Positions 55,601-61,800 of a stretch of DNA of 64,000 nt are shown piece after piece. A program made the translations under genes and the position numbers. This stretch comes from Lanius collurio (Eukaryota; Chordata; Aves; Passeriformes; Laniidae). The notes below the pieces were generated by a model that did not search any database, was not told the DNA's origin, and worked only from the letters and a program-made list of their open reading frames with translations. Every line of letters begins with the position of its first letter. Positions within the stretch are counted from its first letter, which is position 1. The DNA is taken from assembly GCA_020086605.1 (NCBI GenBank), contig JACBWW010000040.1:49130-113129 (forward strand). The letters run 5' to 3'.

Positions 55601-55847
55601 ATAACCTCAGTAGGAATGTATAATGTGATATTTACTAATAGCATATAGTGTAGCTCATGAATATTTGGCAGTTTCTTCTTCCTAGTTGCTTTGTAGTTAA
55701 AACAGAATTTTCTCATTGGAGCTCGTCACTTCTAATGCTGATTCATCCTTTAATGTCTTCCAGGTTGCCACTTTAGAATTCCCTCCAAAGAAGCTCTTTG
55801 GAAACAAGGATGAGCGAGTGATTGCAGAACGACGGTGTCACTTAGAG
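13563..55847 (+). CDS. KIF16B: KIF16B, internal 832 codons in 13 exons (partial at both ends)
   Basis: Join 13563-13682, 14234-14285, 15497-15634, 16170-16252, 16439-16527, 23070-23123, 24474-25829, 31150-31299, 32128-32233, 32768-32818, 39424-39546, 42268-42357, 55764-55847. Every junction is AG/GT, and the phases chain without a break over 2496 nt. The product matches my memory of vertebrate KIF16B over its length: a neck segment after the motor, an FHA domain (window residues about 35-125), a long charged coiled coil (about 175-640), a Ser/Pro-rich linker, then a PX domain (from about 760). In this family the motor moves early endosomes to microtubule plus ends, and the PX domain binds PI(3)P. 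The motor exons precede base 1. The final exon, completing PX and the C-terminal tail, was looked for after 55847 and not found. No frameshift or internal stop was seen. The promoter is outside the window. Confidence 0.97.
13683..14233 (+). other. KIF16B: intron between W1 and W2
   Basis: 551 bases, AT-rich, no repeat family recognised. A 15-base word, gtaagaaaagctctt, occurs twice (13795-13809 and 13827-13841). Nothing else is seen. Confidence 0.85.
14234..14285 (+). CDS. KIF16B: KIF16B exon W2: FHA core with Gly-Arg motif
   Basis: Fifty-two nucleotides, entering in phase 0 and leaving one base into a Val codon; acceptor aattag, donor gtatgg. It encodes EGQTYVGREDAMTEQDI. The VGR motif is the conserved Gly-Arg of FHA phosphopeptide-binding domains. 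The split codon (G plus TT of the next exon) restores Val, as expected for the family. Confidence 0.95.
14286..15496 (+). other. KIF16B: intron between W2 and W3
   Basis: 1211 bases of AT-rich intron. A direct repeat of the words 'aaagcatcccagcacaa' and 'agcatcccagcaca' lies near 15269-15298. No coding or mobile element was recognised. Confidence 0.85.
15497..15634 (+). CDS. KIF16B: KIF16B exon W3: FHA domain, central strands
   Basis: This 138-nt exon (acceptor gtttag, donor gtatta) encodes the Leu-His-Gly to Leu-Asn-Gln part of the FHA domain. It carries the conserved Ser and His (SEHC) and the later Asn-Gly (SVNGI) that line the phosphothreonine pocket in FHA folds. It starts with two bases of a Val codon and ends with the first base of a Gly codon. 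Confidence 0.95.
15635..16169 (+). other. KIF16B: intron between W3 and W4, largely LTR-derived
   Basis: 535 bases. The right half (15859 to about 16149) is an LTR fragment. The last 20 bases before W4 form the pyrimidine tract and acceptor. Confidence 0.85.
15859..16149 (-). mobile_element. short solo-LTR copy, end eroded
   Basis: It begins TGTCTTGGTTTGAAAGACAG and shares several long words with the copy at 28338: gaaattaaggggctttcagg, caaagata, acagttctttacta and ggcaaacaaacaaca. The two are copies of one family. Unlike the 28338 copy, no matching target duplication was found, so the right end (about 16149, last CA before unique sequence) is approximate. The minus orientation follows from the LTRs related at their end. 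The GC-rich right part has several CpGs. Confidence 0.7.
16170..16252 (+). CDS. KIF16B: KIF16B exon W4: end of FHA domain
   Basis: This 83-nt exon encodes GAVILLGRTNMFRFNHPKEA and a following basic Lys/Arg-rich stretch. The first Gly codon is completed from the previous exon. The acceptor is tctcatcag and the donor gtaaga. The last FHA strand is followed by the basic segment that leads into the stalk. An LTR-derived sequence ends only about 20 bases upstream of this exon, so its branch point may be transposon-derived. Confidence 0.96.
16439..16527 (+). CDS. KIF16B: KIF16B exon W5: Ser-rich segment after FHA
   Basis: This 89-nt exon (acceptor gttag, donor gtgagt) encodes SGLLSSLSLSMTDLSKSCEN and then LSAVMLYNP plus a split Gly. 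The segment is rich in Ser/Thr and joins the FHA domain to the stalk. The preceding intron is only 186 bp, the shortest in the window. Confidence 0.95.
17985..18170 (-). mobile_element. CR1 fragment (end of the reverse-transcriptase ORF)
   Basis: Read on the minus strand, it gives the familiar CR1 block 'ctgggctgcatc', then 'cacc' and 'ctggagtgcc', then 'gggacccagcacaggaag'. This corresponds to the C-terminal part of avian CR1 ORF2 (GCIQ, LVRP, LEYC region). The frame is broken by stops and indels, so this is an old 5'-truncated copy. An A/C-rich block follows on the + strand. Confidence 0.75.
18246..18355. repeat. A/C-rich low-complexity block
   Basis: Runs of A6-A8 alternate with CCC/CCCC groups over about 110 bases (for example ccccctaaaaaaaccccc). 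No fixed unit can be defined. It may be a degraded simple repeat. Confidence 0.7.
20153..20176. repeat. three tandem copies of GCACCTGT
   Basis: Three perfect 8-base units in a row. Each contains CACCTG, an E-box of the ZEB/Snail type. This may be no more than a short microsatellite. Confidence 0.8.
23070..23123 (+). CDS. KIF16B: KIF16B exon W6: start of the coiled-coil stalk
   Basis: A 54-nt micro-exon with a long T-rich tract before its acceptor (attag) and donor gtaata. It encodes LEFERQQREEFEKLESK with split Gly and Arg codons at the ends. The heptad-like charged sequence continues directly into the large stalk exon. Confidence 0.94.
23124..24473 (+). other. KIF16B: intron between W6 and W7
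   Basis: 1350 bases, AT-rich, with a short (ATTAA)n-like stretch near 24096-24115 and an A-run at 24162-24170. No coding sequence or mobile element was recognised. Confidence 0.85.
24474..25829 (+). CDS. KIF16B: KIF16B exon W7: large coiled-coil stalk exon
   Basis: A single 1356-nt exon, acceptor ctgtag, donor gtgagt, giving about 452 codons. It starts inside a split Arg codon and continues KQIEEMEEKQKSDKAELVRM. The composition is dominated by Glu, Lys, Gln, Arg and Leu in heptad-like spacing, with long uninterrupted coiled coil broken near the middle (around YYLKRDDENF). It ends in a Gln/Glu-rich stretch (ASLEAEQKALEQDRE). In KIF16B this stalk mediates dimerisation and is reported to fold back on the motor. 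An apparent upstream ATG at 24460 lies in the intron and is not a start. Reading through the donor meets a stop at once (CGG TGA), so intron retention would truncate the protein here. Confidence 0.98.
27491..28285 (-). mobile_element. solo LTR of an endogenous retrovirus
   Basis: A 795-bp element running from TGCCATAG to AGTAAGCA, flanked on both sides by tatga (27486-27490 and 28286-28290). On the minus strand it starts TGCTTACT and ends TATGGCA. A minus-strand AATAAA (27545-27550) stands 54 bases before that end, as expected for R/U5. No internal retroviral sequence is attached. The family could not be named; it differs from the neighbouring LTRs. Confidence 0.7.
28338..28620 (-). mobile_element. 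short solo LTR (283 bp) with target duplication
   Basis: It runs from TGTCTTGGTTTG to CCCCAACA and is flanked by attat on both sides (28333-28337 and 28621-28625). It is the complete sister of the copy at 15859. It shares its first dozen bases with the larger LTRs at 28791 and 42591, so their minus-strand 3' ends are related. The 5-bp duplication points to an ERVL-like integrase, by family knowledge. Confidence 0.8.
28791..29619 (-). mobile_element. solo LTR (829 bp) with target duplication
   Basis: It runs from TGTCTTGG to CCCCAGACA, flanked by acagg on both sides (28786-28790 and 29620-29624). The ends form the inverted repeat TGTCT/AGACA. A minus-strand AATAAA (28915-28920) lies about 125 bases from the left end, which suggests the element points against KIF16B. 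It is a relative of the LTR at 42591. Shared blocks include 'ccctttccaccaataagga' and the Ala/Cys-rich CpG-containing middle. Confidence 0.85.
31150..31299 (+). CDS. KIF16B: KIF16B exon W8: end of stalk and Ser/Pro linker
   Basis: This 150-nt exon (acceptor tttatag, donor gtaggt) completes a split Arg codon. It first encodes LDLEIQQLKQKIYEGDGAQK, the last coiled-coil turns, then a flexible stretch rich in Ser, Thr and Pro (STSPTSPTKPQPPLVDD). The coil matches the family well. The linker is diverged from mammals, as expected for a disordered segment, and has several Ser-Pro/Thr-Pro sites. Confidence 0.93.
31300..32127 (+). other. KIF16B: intron between W8 and W9
   Basis: 828 bases. No repeat or coding sequence was recognised. 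The pyrimidine tract before W9 is interrupted by a short CA run (acacacac, 32102-32109). Confidence 0.85.
32128..32233 (+). CDS. KIF16B: KIF16B exon W9: linker before PX, with two possible donors
   Basis: Acceptor cttaaag. The exon encodes INAFIEEEVQRRLQNIHHKA, well conserved, then a variable tail. I place the donor at 32233 (AAG then gtgagc) because the length then fits the mammalian protein better. A perfect gtaagt follows GAT at 32200 and is in the same phase, so an 11-codon shorter form (without VSASWSTKSFK) would also be in frame. Confidence 0.9.
32234..32767 (+). other. KIF16B: intron between W9 and W10
   Basis: 534 bases of AT-rich intron; nothing else seen. Confidence 0.85.
32768..32818 (+). 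CDS. KIF16B: KIF16B exon W10: 17-codon linker exon
   Basis: A 51-nt exon, phase 0 at both ends (acceptor tgcttag, donor gtaggt), encoding DNERHNNSTIQRKLKYE. The TIQRKLKYE end is conserved and directly precedes the PX domain in the standard protein. Because it ends in phase 0, any downstream exon with phase-0 entry can be joined, including the candidate alternative ending at 33100. Confidence 0.95.
33100..33180 (+). CDS. candidate alternative terminal exon of KIF16B (PX-less ending)
   Basis: A strong acceptor (long T/C tract ending tatttttag) is followed in the right phase after KYE by 26 codons and a TGA. The sequence begins RRKALNEERLSEFRIHV, basic and helical like the stalk, and ends HNELL. 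About 320 bases downstream is an AATAAA (33503-33508), preceded by TGTA motifs and followed by a GT-rich stretch. The interval looks like a 3' UTR. If used, the protein would end here and lack the whole PX domain. I do not recall a matching isoform with certainty, so use of this exon is inference from the splice, frame and poly(A) signals. Confidence 0.45.
   Translation, partial: RRKALNEERLSEFRIHVTFLTHNELL
33503..33508 (+). promoter_or_regulatory. poly(A) signal AATAAA for the candidate alternative ending
   Basis: A canonical AATAAA on the gene's strand, about 320 bases after the TGA of the candidate exon at 33100. A TGTA motif lies just upstream and a T/G-rich stretch follows within 30-50 bases (the region of 33530-33555). 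This is the usual arrangement of a vertebrate cleavage site. Single AATAAA hits are common in AT-rich introns, so its value rests on the linked exon. Confidence 0.4.
33687..35868 (+). pseudogene. decayed coding-like tract, possible fossil C-terminal exon
   Basis: About 2.2 kb on the sense strand reads like an old protein-coding exon. From 34241 to 35086 one frame is open except for stops at 34511 and 34853, and it ends at 35087. From about 35107 to 35868 another frame is open except for TGAs at 35227 and 35428. Such long openness is unlikely in this AT-rich intron. Protein-like stretches include LKDIYWLAVGSCRKADPEPA, VPIGTVKDIQVGFSGQNI and GDIQVLLYTSVKVDCAKQ. Three stops are TGA where CGA (Arg) would keep the frame, as in CpG decay. 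The weaker first part (33687-34240) follows a good acceptor (ttttgacag) but changes frame several times. Poly(A) signals lie at 35987 and 35998. It may be a lost alternative end of KIF16B or a pseudogene of another protein. The last part faintly recalls the C-terminal region of nischarin-type PX proteins, from memory only. Confidence 0.5.
35987..36003 (+). promoter_or_regulatory. paired poly(A) signals after the decayed tract
   Basis: Two AATAAA hexamers (35987-35992 and 35998-36003) stand about 120 bases after the last open codon of the decayed tract at 35868. The spacing would suit a short 3' UTR of a former terminal exon. A T-run and pyrimidine-rich stretch follow. Confidence 0.3.
39424..39546 (+). 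CDS. KIF16B: KIF16B exon W11: start of PX domain
   Basis: Forty-one codons, phase 0 at both ends, donor gtaagt. It encodes RMVCHSLGANRDDLKDPIKI and then SIPRYVLCGQGKDEHYEFEIK, the first PX strands. The start at CGG (39424) is fixed by the known KYE/RMV junction. The acceptor gaaag is weak: the 15 bases before it are not a pyrimidine tract, and the T-rich stretch sits further upstream. Confidence 0.95.
39547..42267 (+). other. KIF16B: 2.7-kb intron between W11 and W12
   Basis: AT-rich intron. The longest open frame, on the minus strand at 39589-40044, resembles nothing known and has no coding-like composition. No repeat was recognised. Confidence 0.8.
42268..42357 (+). CDS. KIF16B: KIF16B exon W12: PX core with RRYSRF motif
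   Basis: Thirty codons, phase 0, acceptor gttctag, donor gtaagt. It encodes ITVLEETWTVFRRYSRFREL followed by HKTFKLKYPE. RRYSRF is the classic PX signature whose Arg and Tyr contact the PI(3)P headgroup. The intact motif implies a working early-endosome binding domain. Confidence 0.97.
42500..42590 (+). mobile_element. CR1 retrotransposon, left part (split by LTR)
   Basis: The words 'agctatgggtgtcatct', 'ttttgatctgtaaggcc' and 'ttggacatgg' match the avian CR1 reverse-transcriptase region around the conserved (Y)LDxSKAFDTV motif, with indels and stops. The sequence resumes after the LTR at 43614 with the next words of the same motif, so 42590 and 43619 are adjacent in the original element. 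The left limit is approximate. Confidence 0.8.
42591..43613 (-). mobile_element. solo LTR (1023 bp) nested in a CR1 copy
   Basis: It runs from TGTCTTGG to CCCCAGGACA and is flanked by catgg on both sides (42586-42590 and 43614-43618). The ends form a TGTC/GACA inverted repeat. It is related to the 829-bp LTR at 28791: same left end, a similar caataaggaac block, and a TTTTAAAA stretch near the right end. It interrupts the CR1 reverse-transcriptase region and is therefore younger than that copy. Overlapping open frames on both strands (43149-43456) are in non-coding LTR sequence. Confidence 0.88.
43614..44140 (+). mobile_element. CR1 retrotransposon, right part
   Basis: It starts 'catggtccccacaacatcct' and can be read, with frameshifts, as PHNILLSELERDGF, then a diverged 'SGVPQGSVLGPVLFN' block. 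Next come a 'DDVQRDLDELEK' block, a 'FSKAKC' block and finally 'gcagcccagaaagcc' and 'cctgggctgcatca'. This is the order of avian CR1 ORF2 from the reverse transcriptase onward. The many stops and shifts show an old, inactive copy. It fades near 44140, before the ORF end, so it lacks the usual CR1 3' tail. Confidence 0.85.
48300..49250 (+). repeat. possible LTR-like or other interspersed repeat
   Basis: This stretch is less AT-rich than its surroundings. It has a (GGGATAAA)-like triplet near 48350-48375 and a poly(A) signal AATAAA at 49112 followed by a T/G-rich stretch, like an LTR R/U5. No terminal TG/CA pair with a matching duplication could be found. It is reported only as a suspicion. 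Confidence 0.25.
54903..54989. repeat. polypyrimidine microsatellite (CCCT, CT and C runs)
   Basis: Over 87 bases the + strand is almost purely pyrimidine: (CCCT)n, then (CT)n, then a run of 16 C (54974-54989). Only two or three purines interrupt it. Such a mirror-like tract can form triplex or i-motif structures and is likely to vary in length and to be sequenced poorly. Confidence 0.9.
55764..55847 (+). CDS. KIF16B: KIF16B exon W13: PX membrane loop
   Basis: Twenty-eight codons, phase 0, acceptor cttccag, donor gtaata. It encodes VATLEFPPKKLFGNKDERVI followed by AERRCHLE. The PPKK turn and the adjacent Leu-Phe pair form the membrane-insertion loop described for the KIF16B PX domain. The following Arg residues also belong to the lipid site. 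The next exon (starting with KYLRDF in mammals) was not found up to 64000. Confidence 0.96.
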
Positions 55848-58800
55848 GTAATACCAGCTTTTTAACAGACTTCTGGTGGGTATTTAGATGGAGTACTCCC
55901 TGCTTGACCAACAGAAAAGCATTCCCATGTGATCCACATTAAATAGTCTGTTTGTAAGTATCAAGTTCCTTGCTGCCTCATTTAACACAGGAGATGGCAG
56001 CAGTACATTGCAAAGTAATGAAACATCTCTTAAAAAATAAATTACTCCTAGTCTAGAAAAAAAAAGAGGAACGTTTTAGAGATGTTCACAGGAGTTATAT
56101 TTATTTAAAGGGGAAGGGTGGTGGGTGAGGTAAGTGTTCACTGTAGACAGCTGGTCTCTGTGCAAGACAAGATTAGTGAAAACACTACTACTTTAAATGC
56201 AATCTGTTAGTTGGGGATTTACTATTTTATCATAGTTAGTATATTCAAATATCTCATGACAGAAGGAAAGCGATATTTAGGCGTCTTTGAGTTTTATTTT
56301 GTAATCCAGCTTTCTGAACATAATTCTTTTTCTTTAGATTAATTTTAAAAATTAATTTTATTGTGGACAAAGTTATCGAGTTTGAGGGTTTGAGTTATTT
56401 TGCTGATTCTACAGTGTGCATGGCATGATTTTGAACTCCTATCACACATTAGGTCTTTATATTTCTATGTTAATGCATGTTTTACTGCGGCCAAGGGGCA
56501 GGAGGTGGGGTTTTGGGAAAGAGGAAGAGTCATGATCAAAGACTAAACTGTACACCCTGCAACTATCTTATAGCAACTTGGGCATTACTTTATCATGCAA
56601 TTCAGTTAGAATTAAATTCTTTGTAGACCTAAAATAACATTAGGTAGTGCTTTAGAGAAATGAATATAAAAGTAGATTGCTTAACAATTAGAATCTTTTC
56701 TTAGGTGGTTTGAATTTTTTCATTGTACTTCAGCTTTTCTTTGATCTGCCAACAAAACATCCTCCCACTGACTTCTGATGTGAGGCTGTCTTACATGAAA
56801 CACAAAATGCATATTTTTTTTCTTTCACATCCTGGATAGACAGCATAAAGGCATGCCCATATTCCAGTCTAGTACTCAATTTGCATATTTTTGTACCAGT
56901 AAAAAATTTAATCCCTTAATCTTTCTGGCCTTTTGTTTGTTTATGAACAGATTTTATTGTAATGATTCTAATGTTAAAACTGCTGTGTGCAGCGATGCTT
57001 TGATCATGGCCATGTAGTACTTACAGCTCTCTATATAGCCAGGTTTTAACTTAAAATTAAATTGTATCTATTTTAACTAAATAGGTCATTAAAACTTTAT
57101 TACCTGTATATTTTGCAAACATAATAATATATGACAACTGTTCACGTGAAGATGTTTTGCCATATGTCCCTTGGCCATTCCACTCAGTAGTCCTGACAAC
57201 TCACAGTGTTGAGCAACTGAAGATCCCCCCGTGGCTAAGGGCAAGTTAGATAAAGAGGACAAGGAGCCAAGCAAATGTTGCTATCCTTGCCATGAGGAAT
57301 TCAATACAACAAGCTGATCAAACCCCCCTGATGTATAGATCTCTAATCATGGTATTTTCTTTTCACTGCATATTTTGCAGTGGTTTACTCTGGCTGTGCC
57401 AGCAGCTGGAGAGTTTCAGCTCACACAGCTGCAGCCTCCTTGGTGAAGAGTGAGAGAAACCACCTAAGCAGTGATGGTTTCCAAAGTGATGTAATCCTTT
57501 GAAGGTTCAAGGAACATCTTGAGTTATGCTGTGAAAGTGGCAGTTACACTGCAATAGATGAGCCAGGCACCAGTTCTATTTCAAACACTGTCCGTTCATG
57601 CCTTGTGGCTTTCAGTCCGGTGGGCTAACTGGAAAGCAGAAAATGGAGGGATTGTCTCTGGGAGGGACTTGGGTCCTTGGCTTTTGGACTGTAAAGTGTT
57701 TCTCCCATGGGAATTTGGTCAGCTAGAAGGTGAGAGTGTTAGACCTTGGTATCAAGTAGAAACATGGCTTGTATTCAGTTAACATTCACACCTGATCCTG
57801 TACCTTGATTTGCTGAAAACCCTTTACAATCTCTTTCAAGCTTCACAAGTGATGGGTTGGTATAGCTGTGGTAGGGGATAAAAGCTCTTTTGGTTGCTCC
57901 ACTTGATTAGTCAAGAGCTAATGGCTAATAGAGGATTTTTAGAAAAGGCAAAGCAGAGCTACCAGACCAACACAAATGTATATTTTTATTCAACATCTGA
58001 GCTAATTTTATTGACTAAAAATAAATGGCAGCCTGAAATACCAGTCCACTACTCTGTAATGTAAGATTATTAGCAGAGCAGTTGTCCCAGTGGTGGTGAA
58101 AAAGAAATTGCTTTGCTCTTCCAGTTTTTATATTAGGTATTCATGAATCTTGAATAGGCTGGAACTCCATATCATTTTTCCTGAAGTTTTTGCATTGAAA
58201 TAGGTTTGGCTAGTTCAGGGCTTCCCACAGGTGATCTCTTAGCAACTGCAGTTTTCCTTGTGCCTAATTAGATTTGACCCTTTGCTAGACACTTTAGGAA
58301 GAATTTACTTTTTCCTAGACATCATCTCTAGGATTCTTGCTGCAGTAGAAGTACTGAGAAGAGCAGTGGGGTTTTTGGTACCTTTCCAGACAACTATAAT
58401 CAGGGGGGCTGGCTATTGCAGAGTTTGCTTTGTTTGAATATTGAGATGTAGTGTTACCTTATTTCAGCCTGGATTTAGAAGTGGGCATATTTCATCATAA
58501 TGGAGGTGAAATTACTTGGAATATAAGTATCCAGAGAGCCCCAAATTATAAGGATTGTGATTGTGACCTGTAAGTTACAAGTTTGTTTACAGCATTAAGT
58601 TCTTTTATTTATCATAGCTGGTACAAATGCTGACTAACCAAAAGCTTCGCACTGCCTTGTTTGTAAGAAAGCACATTACATGAACTACTTCTGTGTGAGA
58701 TGGACCTGAGTACTCCACTTTAATCTCCAGCATGATACATAATTGCAGTGTAAACACTTTTTTTTGCTTTGGTGTTTGTTGGTATATCAAGTCTTTTGAA

Positions 58801-61800
58801 CTGTATTTGACATTACCATAGAGTTTGGGAAAATAATGTGCAAGTTTTTTCCTACACATCTTAAGAGAAAACATTTAAATTTTATTTAAAATTATCTTCC
58901 CAGAATAACCTATTGCAATCTATTAATTTGGTTTTTCATCAGGGCAAAACTCTACATTAATTGTTGTGCAGTTTAAAGACTGTAATTTCACTTCAGAGCC
59001 AACCTTGCTTGATTAAATCCACCTTAAATGAAACAGCCAAGAATTCTTTTGATTAAAGTTAATGAAGAGCAGATAATGTGTATCTATCCTTTCTTGCAAA
59101 TAGAAATCAGTAGGTAAGAGCATAGGGTCCTTTTTTTTAGGGAGTTTAGATGATGTATATTCATTTTCTCATATTTTTTTAAGCAAGAGCTTTGTAAAGG
59201 AGGCACTTGTCACAGTAAATACTTGAGTCAGTGAATGTATCTATTCCTGTTTTAACTGTAAAGTGTCTTTTATTCCTTGGTGAGTTGCTAGGTGTGTGAA
59301 TGACACTAAAAAGAAATTTTCCTGAAATCCCAGCTTCTTTGGATACTGCATTTCTGTATTGTATCAATTCCCCTGACTATTCTTTTTTTCTTCTTCTCTT
59401 AGACTTATGCTTTGTTGTAGTAATGAAGGTTATTCTTAGCCCAGTTTTCCCATTGTGCAGCCAAGAGAAACTGGGCAGGAGTCTAAGCTGACATAGCAGA
59501 TTGAGCTGTGTTTCTTGACTCTGGTCAGAAGCCTTGCAGTCATGGACCCAGCAGACTTTCTGTCTTACCCTTGCTGTCACCAGTGTGTTTAGGAAAAAAC
59601 AACTGTTATGCTGACAAAATCCAAACAGCTTGTTGCTTAAAGGAACACAAAAACTCTCCCAGGCCTCAGTTGGTCTCCTTGTCTCTGTTCCCTGTTTGCT
59701 CTTCCCTGTTCTCAGGGCTGCATTTCCTCAGGTTGGTTTGCAGACAGCATAGGGAGACACAAGCAAAATCCCTGATGGGGTTTTTAGGGATCAGCAACTG
59801 GTTAGGGTGTGGTGCTGGTAACACCAAGGTTGTGGGTTCTGTCTCCAGATGGGCTATTCCATTAAGAGTTGGACTGGTCCTTGTGGGTCCTTTCCAACTC
59901 AGAATATCCTGTGATCTGTGATCTAGAAATAAAGCTCAGCAGTCAGTAGGAGTCAAATGTTATCTTTTGCTGCCACTTACAGAGCTCAGGGAATGAAAAT
60001 CAACTAGTAACAGTAGGGTAATGTGAGCCTATAGCGAGTTCTACAGAAGCATATACATCTTCGTGGTATTGCTTCTGCTCTTCTTTTTTCTTAGTACTTT
60101 GAACTTCTTTAAAAGATAGACACATGCAATTTATTTAAAATTAATAATATAATTGTCCTTAACCTCCTCACTTCCTGATGGTATGCTGATGAGGATTTCA
60201 ATGATAGGTGTTAATGCAAGAGGCAGAAATAAATCTTGAATGAGCTGCATGATTCAGTTTTGCTGTCCAGTCTGTAGAACTGTCTGGGGAAAGTATTTTA
60301 GACACTGAACTGGCTGAAATATTGCTGTTACCTTCAGCCAAAATTAACCTTCCAAAATTAGATTAACTTAGATGTTAAATACTTTGTTTGTTTTTTAGTT
60401 TTTATTTTCATTTGAGTTCCTTTGGAGGTGATGATTTCTAGGGTTTGGGTTTTTTCAATAAGGCTGTAAATTTAGCCGTGCCCTCTTTTCCCTCTAAAAG
60501 TCACATTCCGCTGACATGACTCCAGGAATCTGGTTCTTAAGGAAAAGCTGAAGTAAGGGAAAGAGCACCTTTTTCTTGAACTTGGATTAGTTCCTGTTAT
60601 TTAAGTGTCTTACTAATTTTTGAATTAACACCTTGGTGGAAGCCAAGGTGGAAATGGTAGAAATGTCTGAGAAGAAAAAAACCCTCAAAATATTTGCCAT
60701 CAAATCTGGGCAAACAGAAATGTTTGAATCTGCCTAAGACCTTGAGGTTTTCCTTGAATTCATGAGGATAGAAACATTTTAATGAGATTTTAGATTATTC
60801 ATTGTTGCTGTTTACCCTCCTGGGACATCGAGATCACAACATGAGGCAGGTCAGAGGAGGATGGTCAGAGCAGAGCTAAGACCTCATTTTAATGAAGAAT
60901 TGGTCTCTTATAGTGTGGTTCACGAATAAGAAATTACATTACTGGTCCAGGTTAACCACCCACCAAGATTGACAAGTGGCAAATCACCCATTTCTAAATA
61001 TTATTCTTAAACACAGTAACTTGCTGGTTCTCAAAGCATCTCTGCAGGTGCAGATAGAGAAATACAGTTTATCAAATGCCTTCCTCTAGTTTGCATGTGA
61101 AAGTAAAGAACTCTGACAGAACGTGAGAAAAGCTAAAGGATTTCTTAGGAAATCCTCTCTGCCAGCTTTTTAGCACTCACAATTCATCACCTGAATATTC
61201 AGTATGAACTTAATTAATACTTCCCACGAGTCTTTGTTTCACTGCCCCATTCCTGTATATGTTGAACTGAGAGAACCTGTGCTAGTTATAGGTGAATTGA
61301 TGTCTCTATTGCAAAAATCCTATCAAGTGAGGTTAGAGTTACCATTTCTGTTTGATTTTTTTCCTGATTGACACCAGTCACAAAGACCTTTCCAAGCTAT
61401 TATATACATGTTTGATCAAAGTGGTTACTAAAAGGAAATTATTAGACACAGGCATGAGCTTACAACATAACTAATGACAAAGCTTTCTAAAAGGAGCTTT
61501 AAATGCAGCTGCTCACCAGCCTGGCTCTTGAAGGATGATTGCCTCTGACAGTGTGGTGGTAAATACTGTTCTTAGAAGAATCTAGGTGAGATGGACTTCA
61601 GAGCACATTCAGAATATATTTGGTATTTATTGAAAGATAAAAGGAAAATCTTCTCTTTTTTCACAGACATGAATGCACACCAGTAGCACTGCTGGTACAA
61701 AAGCAAACCACCACAAATGTTGGTTTTAATGTTTGATAATCCTAGAGAGGATTGTTTCATAACCATAGTCTGAACTACAGAATGCAATATCTTGGGAGTG

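Larger units (their letters stand above)
42358..55763 (+). other. KIF16B: 13.4-kb intron between W12 and W13
   Basis: Near its start it holds the split CR1 copy with a nested LTR (about 42500-44140). A pyrimidine microsatellite lies at 54903-54989. The stretch 48300-49250 has a GC-richer, LTR-like look, with AATAAA at 49112. The remainder (44150-48300 and 49260-54900) is ordinary AT-rich intron. No coding exon was recognised. Confidence 0.8.

Noticed and set aside
59786..59860. A tRNA-Ile gene
   Set aside because: The A box, anticodon and acceptor stem are degraded and the sequence continues into a CR1-like tail; it is a SINE.
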